Translations under genes and position numbers: made by a program
In this document: piece by piece, positions 1 through 7,189 of the stretch
Position numbering within the stretch: the first letter of the stretch is position 1
Layout: every line of letters begins with the position of its first letter
Notes under the pieces: generated by a model
Databases searched by the model: none
What the model was told of the DNA's origin: nothing
The model's input: only the letters and a program-made list of their open reading frames with translations
Assembly: GCF_964187505.1 (NCBI RefSeq)
Contig: NZ_CAXLML010000115.1
Span: 1-9,869, forward strand
From: Chordibacter forsetii
GTDB lineage: Bacteria; Verrucomicrobiota; Verrucomicrobiia; Opitutales; Seribacteraceae
DNA length: 9,869 nt
Direction of reading: 5' to 3'

Positions 1-2324
1 AATTTCTTTAGTTCTTCAATCGGGATTTCTTTATCTAAAAGTTTACGGGTAATTCTGAAATTACAGGTACCATCATCGGAAACTCTTTTATTGTCCGAGC
101 AGATAAACGAGAGGTCTGTTTGACGAATGGATCCTTTGCATAAAGGACAATCAACAAGTACTGGAGCGGTTTTGATCATCTCCTTCTCTATTGACTCTTC
201 CTGTTCATTTTTTGAGTTGTCAAAAAGAAAGGAGATTTTGAAATCGTCTTCCATTTTTAACATCGCCGAGAATCTTTTGCCAGTTTTTGCGATGAAATCA
301 TCTAAAGGACCGACCCGTTTATCTTTAAGTAAAATCCCCACTTCTTCAACGGTCAGACGTCGACCAGCTATGTTTTTGGATATTTTAAAATCTCCGGATT
401 CATTCTGGTAACTGTTGAGTCCCTCGAATAGTGGTTGTTCATCAATAGGGGAATGTAGGTTTGTTTCCTTTAGTGATGCTTTGGTCTCATCAAAGCCTGT
501 CGTCTTTTCCACAAAATCTTTGGTCATGGACGAAATTCCTTCCATGAAGGTAGCTCTGGACATTTTGCCATCTTCAATCATGCGAAGTTTTTGTTCCCAT
601 TCCCCAGTCATTGCCGGACTGGTAAGAACCTCCACTCCAGCAGCATGTAAAAACTGGAATAGATCTTCGGCTTTAAGGCTAGGGAAAAGTTCGGTACCTT
701 CCCGCCTCAAATATTTTTCTTTGATTAAATGTTCGATCGTGGAAGCCCGCGTGGCTGGGGTGCCTAAACCTTTTTCTTTTAGAGCCTCTGCTAATTCTTC
801 ATCATCCACATGCTTTCCCGCTCCTTCCATACCAGAGAGAAGCGTGGCCTCGTTGTAACGAGGAGGAGGCTTTGTTTCGTCGCTAATTAATTCGGAATCA
901 AGTAGTTTTACTTCCTTATCTTGTTCTGGAGAAAGTGCAGGGAGTGTATCTTCACCACCTTGATCTTTTCCATAAATAGACAACCAAGACGGATCCACTA
1001 AAACTTTGCCTTCTGTTTTAAAGGAATGGTCTGAAACTTCAGTTATCCGCGTGGTTATATCCCACTCGGCAGGAGGGTAAAAAACTGCAATAAAACGTTT
1101 AAGTATAAGATTATAAATCTTTAACTCCATTGCATCGAGTTTTTGCGGGCTGTTTGATGTTGGAATAATCGCAAAGTGATCGCTTATCTGTTTGTCATTA
1201 AATACTCGTTTGTCTTTGGGGTTTATCCAATTTTTGTCTAAAACTTTGTGGGCGTAAGGTTGTAAGTCGCCAGAAACACGTTTTAACAACTCAGTGCACG
1301 TCGGAACATAATCTTCTGGTAGAGCTTTAGAGTCGGTACGGGGATAAGTGATGACTTTATGTCTTTCGTAAAGAGCCTGAGCAATTTGAAGAGTTCGACT
1401 GGCAGGTAGACTGTGCAAACGATTTGCTTCGCGTTGTAGTGTGGTTAAATCGTAGAGCCGGGCAGAACTTTGCTTCGACCGTTTTTTGCTCTCCGAAACT
1501 TGGCAAAAACTTGCTTTTTCGACTGTTTCAAAAATAGATTCCGCCAAGTCTTTGTCCCAAATTCTGTCGACGCGGTCACGATCGTTGTCTGGGTCTTTTT
1601 TGAAATCTGGTTTTTGATAAATGCCTTGATATACTCCGTTTGCTATCTCGAAATTCGCACGAATATTGTGAAAGGTCTGGGGCTCAAATGCTTGAATTTG
1701 ATGTTCTCTTTCTATTACCAGGGATAGGGTGGGGGTCTGCACACGACCAACGGTGGAAACTTGCCGACTGCTCGCCTTGTTTCTCTTGATAGTGACAGCT
1801 CTTGTTCCGTTTATTCCGATTAACCAGTCAGACTCGGAACGACATCTAGCTGCATCTAAAAGGGGTTGCATCTGGGAGGAATCACGCAAATTGGTAAAAG
1901 CTTCGCGAATAGATTTGTCCGTCATCGACATCAGCCAAAGTCTTTTAATTGCAAGTTTAGATCCAGAAAGCTCGTGAATGTAATTAAAAATTAACTCCCC
2001 TTCACGACCGGCATCGCAAGCATTGATGACATGCTCAACATCTTTTCTTTTGAGCTGCTTTTTAAGGCTTTGAAATTTCTTCTTAGCAGTAGTTACCGGT
2101 TTCAGTTCAAACTTTGGAGGAATGATAGGGAGGTTAGCTATTTTCCATGCTTTTAATTTCTTATCGAAATCATCTGGCATGTAGAGTTCAACCAAGTGCC
2201 CTATTGCACTATCGATTATCCATTCATCATTTTCAAAGTAGTCTTCCTTTTGGGGGACTTTACCAAGGGCCTTGGCAAGGTCACGGGCTACGCTTGGCTT
2301 TTCTGCGATTATAAGTTTTTTCAT
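1..2324 (-). CDS. topB: DNA topoisomerase III (type IA), 3' end outside window
   Basis: A type IA topoisomerase that cuts and passes single DNA strands through a 5'-phosphotyrosine link, relaxing negative supercoils and decatenating replication or recombination intermediates. My translation from the ATG at 2324 runs 774 codons open to the window edge. The N-terminus is a Toprim fold: IIAEKPSVA with Glu8, then DAGREGEL at 104-111. The active-site motif VITYPRTDS puts the nucleophile at Tyr327, very close to its position in E. coli TopB. A typical TopB stretch (YNEATLLSGME...GLGTPATRAS) follows, then a four-cysteine zinc-ribbon-like tail at Cys726, Cys729, Cys742 and Cys754. The protein is already longer than E. 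coli TopB (653 aa), which fits forms with extended zinc-binding tails. It lies 42 bp after the aminotransferase stop on the same strand, with a weak AAAGG as ribosome site, so it may end a panD-aminotransferase-topB transcript. The family call is secure. Confidence 0.95.
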   Translation of the reverse strand, partial: MKKLIIAEKPSVARDLAKALGKVPQKEDYFENDEWIIDSAIGHLVELYMPDDFDKKLKAWKIANLPIIPPKFELKPVTTAKKKFQSLKKQLKRKDVEHVINACDAGREGELIFNYIHELSGSKLAIKRLWLMSMTDKSIREAFTNLRDSSQMQPLLDAARCRSESDWLIGINGTRAVTIKRNKASSRQVSTVGRVQTPTLSLVIEREHQIQAFEPQTFHNIRANFEIANGVYQGIYQKPDFKKDPDNDRDRVDRIWDKDLAESIFETVEKASFCQVSESKKRSKQSSARLYDLTTLQREANRLHSLPASRTLQIAQALYERHKVITYPRTDSKALPEDYVPTCTELLKRVSGDLQPYAHKVLDKNWINPKDKRVFNDKQISDHFAIIPTSNSPQKLDAMELKIYNLILKRFIAVFYPPAEWDITTRITEVSDHSFKTEGKVLVDPSWLSIYGKDQGGEDTLPALSPEQDKEVKLLDSELISDETKPPPRYNEATLLSGMEGAGKHVDDEELAEALKEKGLGTPATRASTIEHLIKEKYLRREGTELFPSLKAEDLFQFLHAAGVEVLTSPAMTGEWEQKLRMIEDGKMSRATFMEGISSMTKDFVEKTTGFDETKASLKETNLHSPIDEQPLFEGLNSYQNESGDFKISKNIAGRRLTVEEVGILLKDKRVGPLDDFIAKTGKRFSAMLKMEDDFKISFLFDNSKNEQEESIEKEMIKTAPVLVDCPLCKGSIRQTDLSFICSDNKRVSDDGTCNFRITRKLLDKEIPIEELKK

Positions 2325-2366
2325 GAGCCTTTGAGGCGAGTGGTATCGGGCAAAAATGAGTGCAAA

Positions 2367-3455
2367 CTATAAGGAACGTAGAAAGCGGGGGAGCAACTCA
2401 TCCATACAACTGAGTAAGTGAGCCATAGAATCATCCGTCTCATTCCCCATGTTTGATATGCGGAAGGTTTTACCTTTAATTTTTCCGTATCCTCCGTCGA
2501 TCGCTATTTTTTTCTCAACCTTCAATGCTTTTACAAACCCAGCGATATCCATTTCTAAGTTGTTCCTAACGCAGGTGAGCGATTTAGATGCAAATTTTTG
2601 TTCAGGCAGAAGTTCAAATCCCTTTTGATCAACCCACCCATGTACCATGTCGTTTAAACGAGAGTGGCGAGCATGACGTTTCTCAACACCTTCAGTAAAA
2701 ATCTGATCCAAAGTGTATTTAAGCCCGTGAATTTGTGGAATTGCAGGCGTGCTTGGGGTCATTCCTTTTTCATGATTCTTTAAGAATTCCAGGAAGTCAA
2801 AGTAGTAGCCACGGCCTTCAATGCTTTCAGCCCGTGCAAAAGCCCGGTCGGAAACTGTGAACAAGGCAAGTCCGGGAGGAAGTGCCAGTGCTTTTTGTGA
2901 GCCAGTAAGGATAACATCTATTCCCCAATCATCTTTGGGAATGGGAACCACAGAAAAAGAACTTACCGTGTCGATTACAGAAATAACCTCAGGATACTTT
3001 GCCAAAACCTTCATCAGGTCTTCCAGGGGATTCATCATTCCACACGATGTCTCGTTATGCACCAAAGTTACCAAATCGTATTCGCCGCTAGAAAGTTTTT
3101 CATCAAGGAGTGCTGGGTCAATGTGCGAACCCCATTCAACCTCGAGTCCATCGGCCTGATTTCCACACCGCCTGGAAACATCCAACCATTTATCTGAGAA
3201 AGCTCCGCACATGCAGCAAAGAACCTTTTTAGAGGACAGGTTGCGAATGGCTCCCTCCATGACTCCCCATGCACTTGATGTGGATAAAAATACAGGGTCT
3301 TTCGTTTGAAAAAGCTCTTGTAGTTGGGGCTGGCAAGAGTTGTAAAGATCTACAAAGTCAGGGCTTCTATGACCCATTACACGGGTTGACATGGCTTGGT
3401 AAGCCTCGGCAGATACATCTACTGGACCAGGGATATGCAATTTATAATCAATCAT
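2367..3455 (-). CDS. class V PLP aminotransferase (alanine-glyoxylate / serine-pyruvate type)
   Basis: A 362-aa fold-type I PLP enzyme of the class V branch, which moves an amino group from a small amino acid to an oxoacid in the cytosol. Visible family marks are the N-terminal IPGPVDVS at 8-15, GHRSPDF at 28-34, the Asp162 (VIDTVSS) expected to pair with the PLP ring nitrogen, the Schiff-base Lys188 in TGSQKALALPPG, STPAIPQI at 235-242, and Arg332 in the FRISNMG stretch, expected to bind the substrate carboxylate. The length is typical for alanine-glyoxylate aminotransferase. The ATG lies inside the last codons of panD (8-bp overlap), with no Shine-Dalgarno sequence, so translation is probably coupled to panD. 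The panD link could mean a role around alanine, beta-alanine or glyoxylate, but that is inference; serine-pyruvate, 2-aminoethylphosphonate or phosphoserine-like activities cannot be excluded. Confidence 0.88.
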   Translation of the reverse strand: MIDYKLHIPGPVDVSAEAYQAMSTRVMGHRSPDFVDLYNSCQPQLQELFQTKDPVFLSTSSAWGVMEGAIRNLSSKKVLCCMCGAFSDKWLDVSRRCGNQADGLEVEWGSHIDPALLDEKLSSGEYDLVTLVHNETSCGMMNPLEDLMKVLAKYPEVISVIDTVSSFSVVPIPKDDWGIDVILTGSQKALALPPGLALFTVSDRAFARAESIEGRGYYFDFLEFLKNHEKGMTPSTPAIPQIHGLKYTLDQIFTEGVEKRHARHSRLNDMVHGWVDQKGFELLPEQKFASKSLTCVRNNLEMDIAGFVKALKVEKKIAIDGGYGKIKGKTFRISNMGNETDDSMAHLLSCMDELLPRFLRSL

Positions 3456-3831
3456 GATTGGGAGGTGCGGGAGAGGGAATTGTTTTGTGATTTAGGTTCT
3501 TCTTACCTACAAGGATTAGCTTAGGATCCCAAACAGCAGCTTCGTCGGGGTTTAAATTTACAAAGGTAAGGATAACGAGAAGATCACCAACCTTTCCTTT
3601 GTGTGCAGCTGCTCCATTTAAAGAAATCTCACCCGATCCTCTTGGTGCAGGTATACAGTAAGTTTCAAAGCGTTCACCATTACTGATATTACCAACAAGA
3701 ATTTTTTCGTGGTGCAAAAAACCCGCGGCATCCAATAAGTCTTGATCAATGGATAAACTCCCAGAATAGTCTGGGTGAACTCCGGTTACTTGTGCTCTAT
3801 GAAGCTTTGATTTGAGAAGAGTTACCTGCAT
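3448..3831 (-). CDS. panD: aspartate 1-decarboxylase precursor
   Basis: A pyruvoyl enzyme that decarboxylates L-aspartate to beta-alanine, the precursor of pantothenate and coenzyme A. It is made as an inactive 127-aa chain (E. coli: 126 aa) and cleaves itself between Gly24 and Ser25; this bond is visible in YSGSLSID, and Ser25 becomes the pyruvoyl group of the alpha chain. Other family residues are in register: Lys9 in LLKSKLHRA, Arg54, Thr57 and the catalytic Tyr58 in NGERFETYC, and LNGAAAH near residues 71-77. The tail ends in a proline-rich stretch that overlaps the start of the aminotransferase. It is the first gene of a minus-strand cluster and is read away from lpxK. The intergenic region holds a TTGACT box (3878-3883, minus strand) but no convincing -10 partner, so its promoter is uncertain. 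No Shine-Dalgarno precedes the ATG. Confidence 0.95.
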   Translation of the reverse strand: MQVTLLKSKLHRAQVTGVHPDYSGSLSIDQDLLDAAGFLHHEKILVGNISNGERFETYCIPAPRGSGEISLNGAAAHKGKVGDLLVILTFVNLNPDEAAVWDPKLILVGKKNLNHKTIPSPAPPNHD

Positions 3832-3902
3832 TTTTGAACTAGGTAAAAGGAAATCATCAAATAGTTATTGTAATAAAAGTCAACGGATCAAAGGTATGAA
3901 CT

Positions 3903-3931
3903 TTGTGAATCGGATTGAAAGAACCTATTAA
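3903..3931 (+). promoter_or_regulatory. sigma70-like promoter for lpxK
   Basis: TTGTGA (3903-3908) and TATTAA (3926-3931) are separated by exactly 17 bp, a good match in layout and sequence to TTGACA-17-TATAAT. Transcription would start about 3938, leaving a leader of under 20 nt before the lpxK ATG at 3955. It is a motif match in AT-rich DNA, so chance occurrence is possible. Confidence 0.42.
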
Positions 3932-3952
3932 TCGTATATTTTCGAACGATTA
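3929..3952. repeat. 7-bp inverted repeat ahead of lpxK
   Basis: TAATCGT (3929-3935) and ACGATTA (3946-3952) are perfect inverted repeats separated by 10 nt. The left arm overlaps the proposed -10 box and the right arm ends 2 nt before the lpxK start codon. As DNA it could be an operator. Only part of it would lie in the predicted transcript, so an RNA hairpin is less likely unless transcription starts further upstream. No Shine-Dalgarno is visible between it and the ATG. Confidence 0.35.
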
Positions 3953-3954
3953 TT

Positions 3955-5172
3955 ATGGCACAAAGCGCCCTTATTTGGACAAAACAAAAATGGAGTGATT
4001 TCGAAAGCTTTGTCGAAGGCGTTTTGTATGATCGTGATCTTTCTATTTCTGCACGTCTGTTCGGTCTTTTTTTACACCCGTTCTCTTATATCTTTTATAT
4101 TATTGTAAGGATTCGCCTTTTTTTATACTCAAAAGGCTATTTTCTTCATTCAATTCGCTTGGATGGCTTGGTTATCGTCGTAGGAAACCTGACCATGGGT
4201 GGAACTGGAAAAACTCCTGTGGTTGAGCGCCTTGCCCGAGAGCTTCAATCGAAGCAAAAAAAAGTTGCCGTTCTCAGCCGGGGATACAAGAGCAAAGACG
4301 ATTTAGCACATACCTCCATACTGCCATGGCGAAGGAAGGTAACAGATGTTGGTACCAAAGTGGTAAGTGATGGAAATCGGGTACTACTCGATTCTGAGGA
4401 AGCAGGAGATGAGCCTTTTATGTTAGCTCACAATCTACCTGGCGTAGTTGTATTAACTGATAAAGATCGAGTACGTGCCGGACAATATGCAATTCGAGAA
4501 TTTTCTGCTGAAGTTTTGATTTTGGATGACGGTTTTCAATACCTTCCGATTCAAGCTGACATGAATTTATTGCTTGTCGATCAATTGAATCCTTTTGGTA
4601 ACCACAAACTCTTACCCCGGGGCATTCTTCGTGAACCAGTTAGTCATTTATCTCGAGCCTCGTATGTAATGGTGACCAAGTCCGAAATCGAACCCCAGTT
4701 AGAATTACTAGAAACCATAAGGAAGTTCAATCATCAGGCTGAGATCATTCGTTGTGCCCACAAACCCAAGGTTTTTCGGCAGGTCAATCATACTAAAGAA
4801 GAGAAATTAAATTTTTTGTACGAACGGGAAGTGGGCGTGTTTTGCGGAATTGCTTCTCCCCGAGGTTTTGAACAATTGATACATCGAATGTCCGGGGAAT
4901 TGCGTTATCGTAAAAGATTTTTAGATCATCACCGGTATGAGAAAGATGAACTTAACAGGTTATTTCAACAGGCCAAAAACTCGGGAGTGGAAGTGATGAT
5001 AACTACGGAAAAAGATGCCGTCCGTATACCCAAAGATTTTCAACCAGTTATTCCCTTGTTTTATCTTCGTATGGAAATTGAAATTGTCGAAGGTTATGAA
5101 GATTTCGAGGAAGTAGTAAGCTCGATTTGCGAATTAAAGCCTAAACTAAAGGCTACTCGAGTTTCCAATTAG
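3955..5172 (+). CDS. lpxK: tetraacyldisaccharide (lipid A) 4'-kinase
   Basis: LpxK uses ATP to phosphorylate the 4' position of the tetraacyldisaccharide 1-phosphate, making lipid IVA at the inner face of the cytoplasmic membrane; it marks a lipid-A-producing Gram-negative. The 405-aa product has a hydrophobic, membrane-anchoring helix at about 36-58, then IVVGNLTMGGTGKTP at about 74-88 with the Walker A P-loop, LSRGYKS at 107-113, GDEP at 151-154, TDKDRV at 168-173, LDDGFQ at 190-195, NPFG at 212-215 and LLPRGILREP at 219-228. The C-terminal lobe carries a TTEKDAVR motif (about 347-354). It is longer than E. coli LpxK (328 aa), with extra residues before the membrane helix and in the C-terminal half. 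It is monocistronic here, divergent from panD and convergent with hemE. The start is chosen for its distance from the promoter; no Shine-Dalgarno is seen. Confidence 0.95.
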   Translation: MAQSALIWTKQKWSDFESFVEGVLYDRDLSISARLFGLFLHPFSYIFYIIVRIRLFLYSKGYFLHSIRLDGLVIVVGNLTMGGTGKTPVVERLARELQSKQKKVAVLSRGYKSKDDLAHTSILPWRRKVTDVGTKVVSDGNRVLLDSEEAGDEPFMLAHNLPGVVVLTDKDRVRAGQYAIREFSAEVLILDDGFQYLPIQADMNLLLVDQLNPFGNHKLLPRGILREPVSHLSRASYVMVTKSEIEPQLELLETIRKFNHQAEIIRCAHKPKVFRQVNHTKEEKLNFLYEREVGVFCGIASPRGFEQLIHRMSGELRYRKRFLDHHRYEKDELNRLFQQAKNSGVEVMITTEKDAVRIPKDFQPVIPLFYLRMEIEIVEGYEDFEEVVSSICELKPKLKATRVSN

Positions 5173-6200
5173 CCGCTATATGCCTTTACGGTGGAAACCA
5201 AGGCTTGCATACACTCAATTTTGGCACCCGGTCGAATACCATGTCCTAAGTTCATAATGTGGGCTGGGTCGTTCTTCATTGAATCAAGAATTTTTACGGT
5301 TTCACTAATGACCGTTTTGGGATCGGTTTCCATGACCTCAGGGTTTAAGTTGCCCTGTAATACAAGTGGTGCGGGGAAGAGGTTTCGGGCTTGTGCAATA
5401 TTGGCACGATGATGGATACCGAGAGCCTGTGGCTTTGTGAGAACAATTTCTTTCAAACCTGCTACCGGAGCATTGGCATAAATGATCAATGGAAGATTTT
5501 GAGGAACTTGCTCAATAAGTCGGGCAATCCATTTGAGAGATAAATCCCAAATACGTTCTGGGGGGCAAAGGTTGTGCCAACTATCAAAGATTTGTAGGGC
5601 ATCGACGCCACACCTAGCTTGCATGGTTAGGTAATCAATTAAGGCTTGGGTTATTTTTTCGAGCAATCGGTCAAAAGATTTTGGATGTTTCTCAGCCCAT
5701 GCGAGGGCCTTGGGGAAACCGTCTGCTGAACCACCTTCAATCATGTAGCAAGCCAAAGTCCATGGAGATCCGCAAAAACCCAACAAAGCTTGTGTTTCCC
5801 CCAATTCCTGCCGAAGATTTTTTAAGGTTTCTGAGACATAGGAAAGTTTTTCTTCGATATCACTGGATGTTAGTCTTTCAATGCTTGCATCATCATCTAG
5901 TTTACTTGTCATCTCAATGCCGCCAGCAGGTCTAAAGTCATAGCCCTGACCCATTGCTTCTGGGATGACTAAGATGTCGCTAAAAACGATGGCAGCATCA
6001 AGATCGAACCTCTTTAGGGGTTGAAGGGTTACTTCCGTGGCAAGTTCCGGAGTTTTGACCATTTCTACAAAAGAATATTTTTCTTTCAGTGCACGGTATT
6101 CAGGCAGGTACCTTCCAGCCTGCCTCATCACCCAAAGGGGAGGGCGTCCACTATGGTTTTCCCCTTTCAGGGTTGCTTGAAAAAGGGGGCGTCCAATCAT
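5169..6200 (-). CDS. hemE: uroporphyrinogen III decarboxylase
   Basis: This cytosolic, cofactor-free enzyme removes four carboxyl groups from uroporphyrinogen III to give coproporphyrinogen III. The 343-aa length is normal. Family signatures are PPLWVMRQAGRYLPEYR at 20-36 with Arg26 and Arg30, the catalytic Asp75 in VFSDILVIPEAMG, FCGSPWTLACYMIEGG at 142-157 with Tyr152, QIFDSW at 203-208 with Ser207, and NLGHGI at 317-322 with His320; these match the substrate-contacting residues known from human and bacterial enzymes. One segment is unusual: at 260-267 the strand normally reading like GLDW is LGIHHRAN. The ATG overlaps the hemF stop as ATGA, so hemE is probably translated by coupling after hemF. 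Its stop overlaps the lpxK stop on the other strand, leaving no room for a separate terminator. Confidence 0.95.
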   Translation of the reverse strand: MIGRPLFQATLKGENHSGRPPLWVMRQAGRYLPEYRALKEKYSFVEMVKTPELATEVTLQPLKRFDLDAAIVFSDILVIPEAMGQGYDFRPAGGIEMTSKLDDDASIERLTSSDIEEKLSYVSETLKNLRQELGETQALLGFCGSPWTLACYMIEGGSADGFPKALAWAEKHPKSFDRLLEKITQALIDYLTMQARCGVDALQIFDSWHNLCPPERIWDLSLKWIARLIEQVPQNLPLIIYANAPVAGLKEIVLTKPQALGIHHRANIAQARNLFPAPLVLQGNLNPEVMETDPKTVISETVKILDSMKNDPAHIMNLGHGIRPGAKIECMQALVSTVKAYSG

Positions 6201-7120
6201 AGTTTTTCTTCTAGCCAGTTTCTCGGGTGCAGGTAAGTGGTATAAAGTTCTTCTTCGGGTGATCCGCTCTCTGGTTTCCAGTCATATGTCCATGATACTT
6301 CAGGAGGCATGGACATTAGAATAGATTCTGTCCTACCACCAGATTGGAGCCCAAAGAGAGTCCCCCGATCATAAACTAAATTAAACTCGGCATATCGGCC
6401 TCGCCGATATTTTTGGAAATTTCTTTGGTGCTGCCCAAAGGGAGTTGTGCGGCGCCTTTCAAAAATTTGAAAATAAGTTTGGGCAAAGACTTGGCCAACT
6501 TTTAGGACAAATTCTAAGGTTTTGTCGAATCCGCCAAGATCAAGATCGTCAAAGAACAACCCGCCAACTCCACGGGTTTCATTGCGATGCGGCAGGAAAA
6601 AATACTTGTCGCATAAAGCTTTGAACTTTGGATACAAATCTTGCCCATATGGAGCACATACAGAACGAGCAGCTTCGTGCCATTCGATAACATCCTCATA
6701 AAATGGATAGTATGGAGTTAAATCAAACCCTCCCCCAAACCACCAGGCTTCCGGGGCACCTTCAGGACCAATCTCAAAATATCGAATGTTTGCGTGAGTG
6801 GTTGGCGAGTAAGGGTTGTAGGGGTGAAATACAACGGAAACTCCCATAGCTCGAAAAGGCAGTCCTTCAAGTTCTGGCCGATTCGAGGTAGCAGAAGGCG
6901 GGAGTTTCTTACCTTGGACATCTGAAAAATTAACCCCTCCTTTTTCCAGGGCATCTCCTTTGGCAAAAGCCCGAGTAATACCACCACCACCTTCTTCGCG
7001 TTCCCAATCGTCCTCCTTTATTTTACATGTCGAATCAACTTCTAGCAATTGATCACAAATATTGAGCTGTAAGTCGATAAAGGCAGCACGGGCTTTATCA
7101 GCGTCTGAAAGAGGGGGCAT
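6197..7120 (-). CDS. hemF: oxygen-dependent coproporphyrinogen III oxidase
   Basis: HemF oxidatively decarboxylates two propionates of coproporphyrinogen III to vinyls, making protoporphyrinogen IX with O2 as acceptor; it takes the product of HemE. The 307-aa protein (E. coli: 299 aa) shows LEKGGVNFS at 58-66, FHPYNPYSPTTHANIRYFE at 98-116, WWFGGGFDLTPYYPFYED at 126-143, the stretch KYFFLPHRNETRGVGGLFFDDL at 172-193, and YRRGRYAEFNLVYDRGT at 238-254. His99, His109, His148 and His178 correspond, offset by three, to the conserved histidines of E. coli HemF. A glycine-rich patch GGGGI at 44-48 precedes the first motif. It is followed directly by hemE with a 4-bp overlap, and preceded by the signalling gene after 69 bp. 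I see no clear promoter in that gap and only a weak AGGGA upstream of the ATG, so co-transcription from the upstream gene is plausible. Confidence 0.96.
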   Translation of the reverse strand: MPPLSDADKARAAFIDLQLNICDQLLEVDSTCKIKEDDWEREEGGGGITRAFAKGDALEKGGVNFSDVQGKKLPPSATSNRPELEGLPFRAMGVSVVFHPYNPYSPTTHANIRYFEIGPEGAPEAWWFGGGFDLTPYYPFYEDVIEWHEAARSVCAPYGQDLYPKFKALCDKYFFLPHRNETRGVGGLFFDDLDLGGFDKTLEFVLKVGQVFAQTYFQIFERRRTTPFGQHQRNFQKYRRGRYAEFNLVYDRGTLFGLQSGGRTESILMSMPPEVSWTYDWKPESGSPEEELYTTYLHPRNWLEEKL

Positions 7121-7189
7121 AATTAGCAGTTCCCTAATGGGATAGCGAAAGAAACGAGGTCGGTAGCTTTAAAATTTGGAAAATGAACG

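Noticed and set aside
127..1977. Four plus-strand open frames at 127-411, 415-858, 1470-1727 and 1729-1977
   Set aside because: They lie antisense to topB, which shows full family motifs across the region; their translations resemble no protein family I recognise.
2821..3457. Open frames at 2821-3159 (+), 3068-3274 (-) and 3269-3457 (+)
   Set aside because: They are out-of-frame or antisense readings of the aminotransferase gene, which carries the PLP lysine and other motifs in its own frame.
7129..7142. Hairpin TCCCATTAGGGA (minus strand) between the regulator gene and hemF as a terminator
   Set aside because: The stem is only 4 bp, and no T-run follows it in the direction of transcription.
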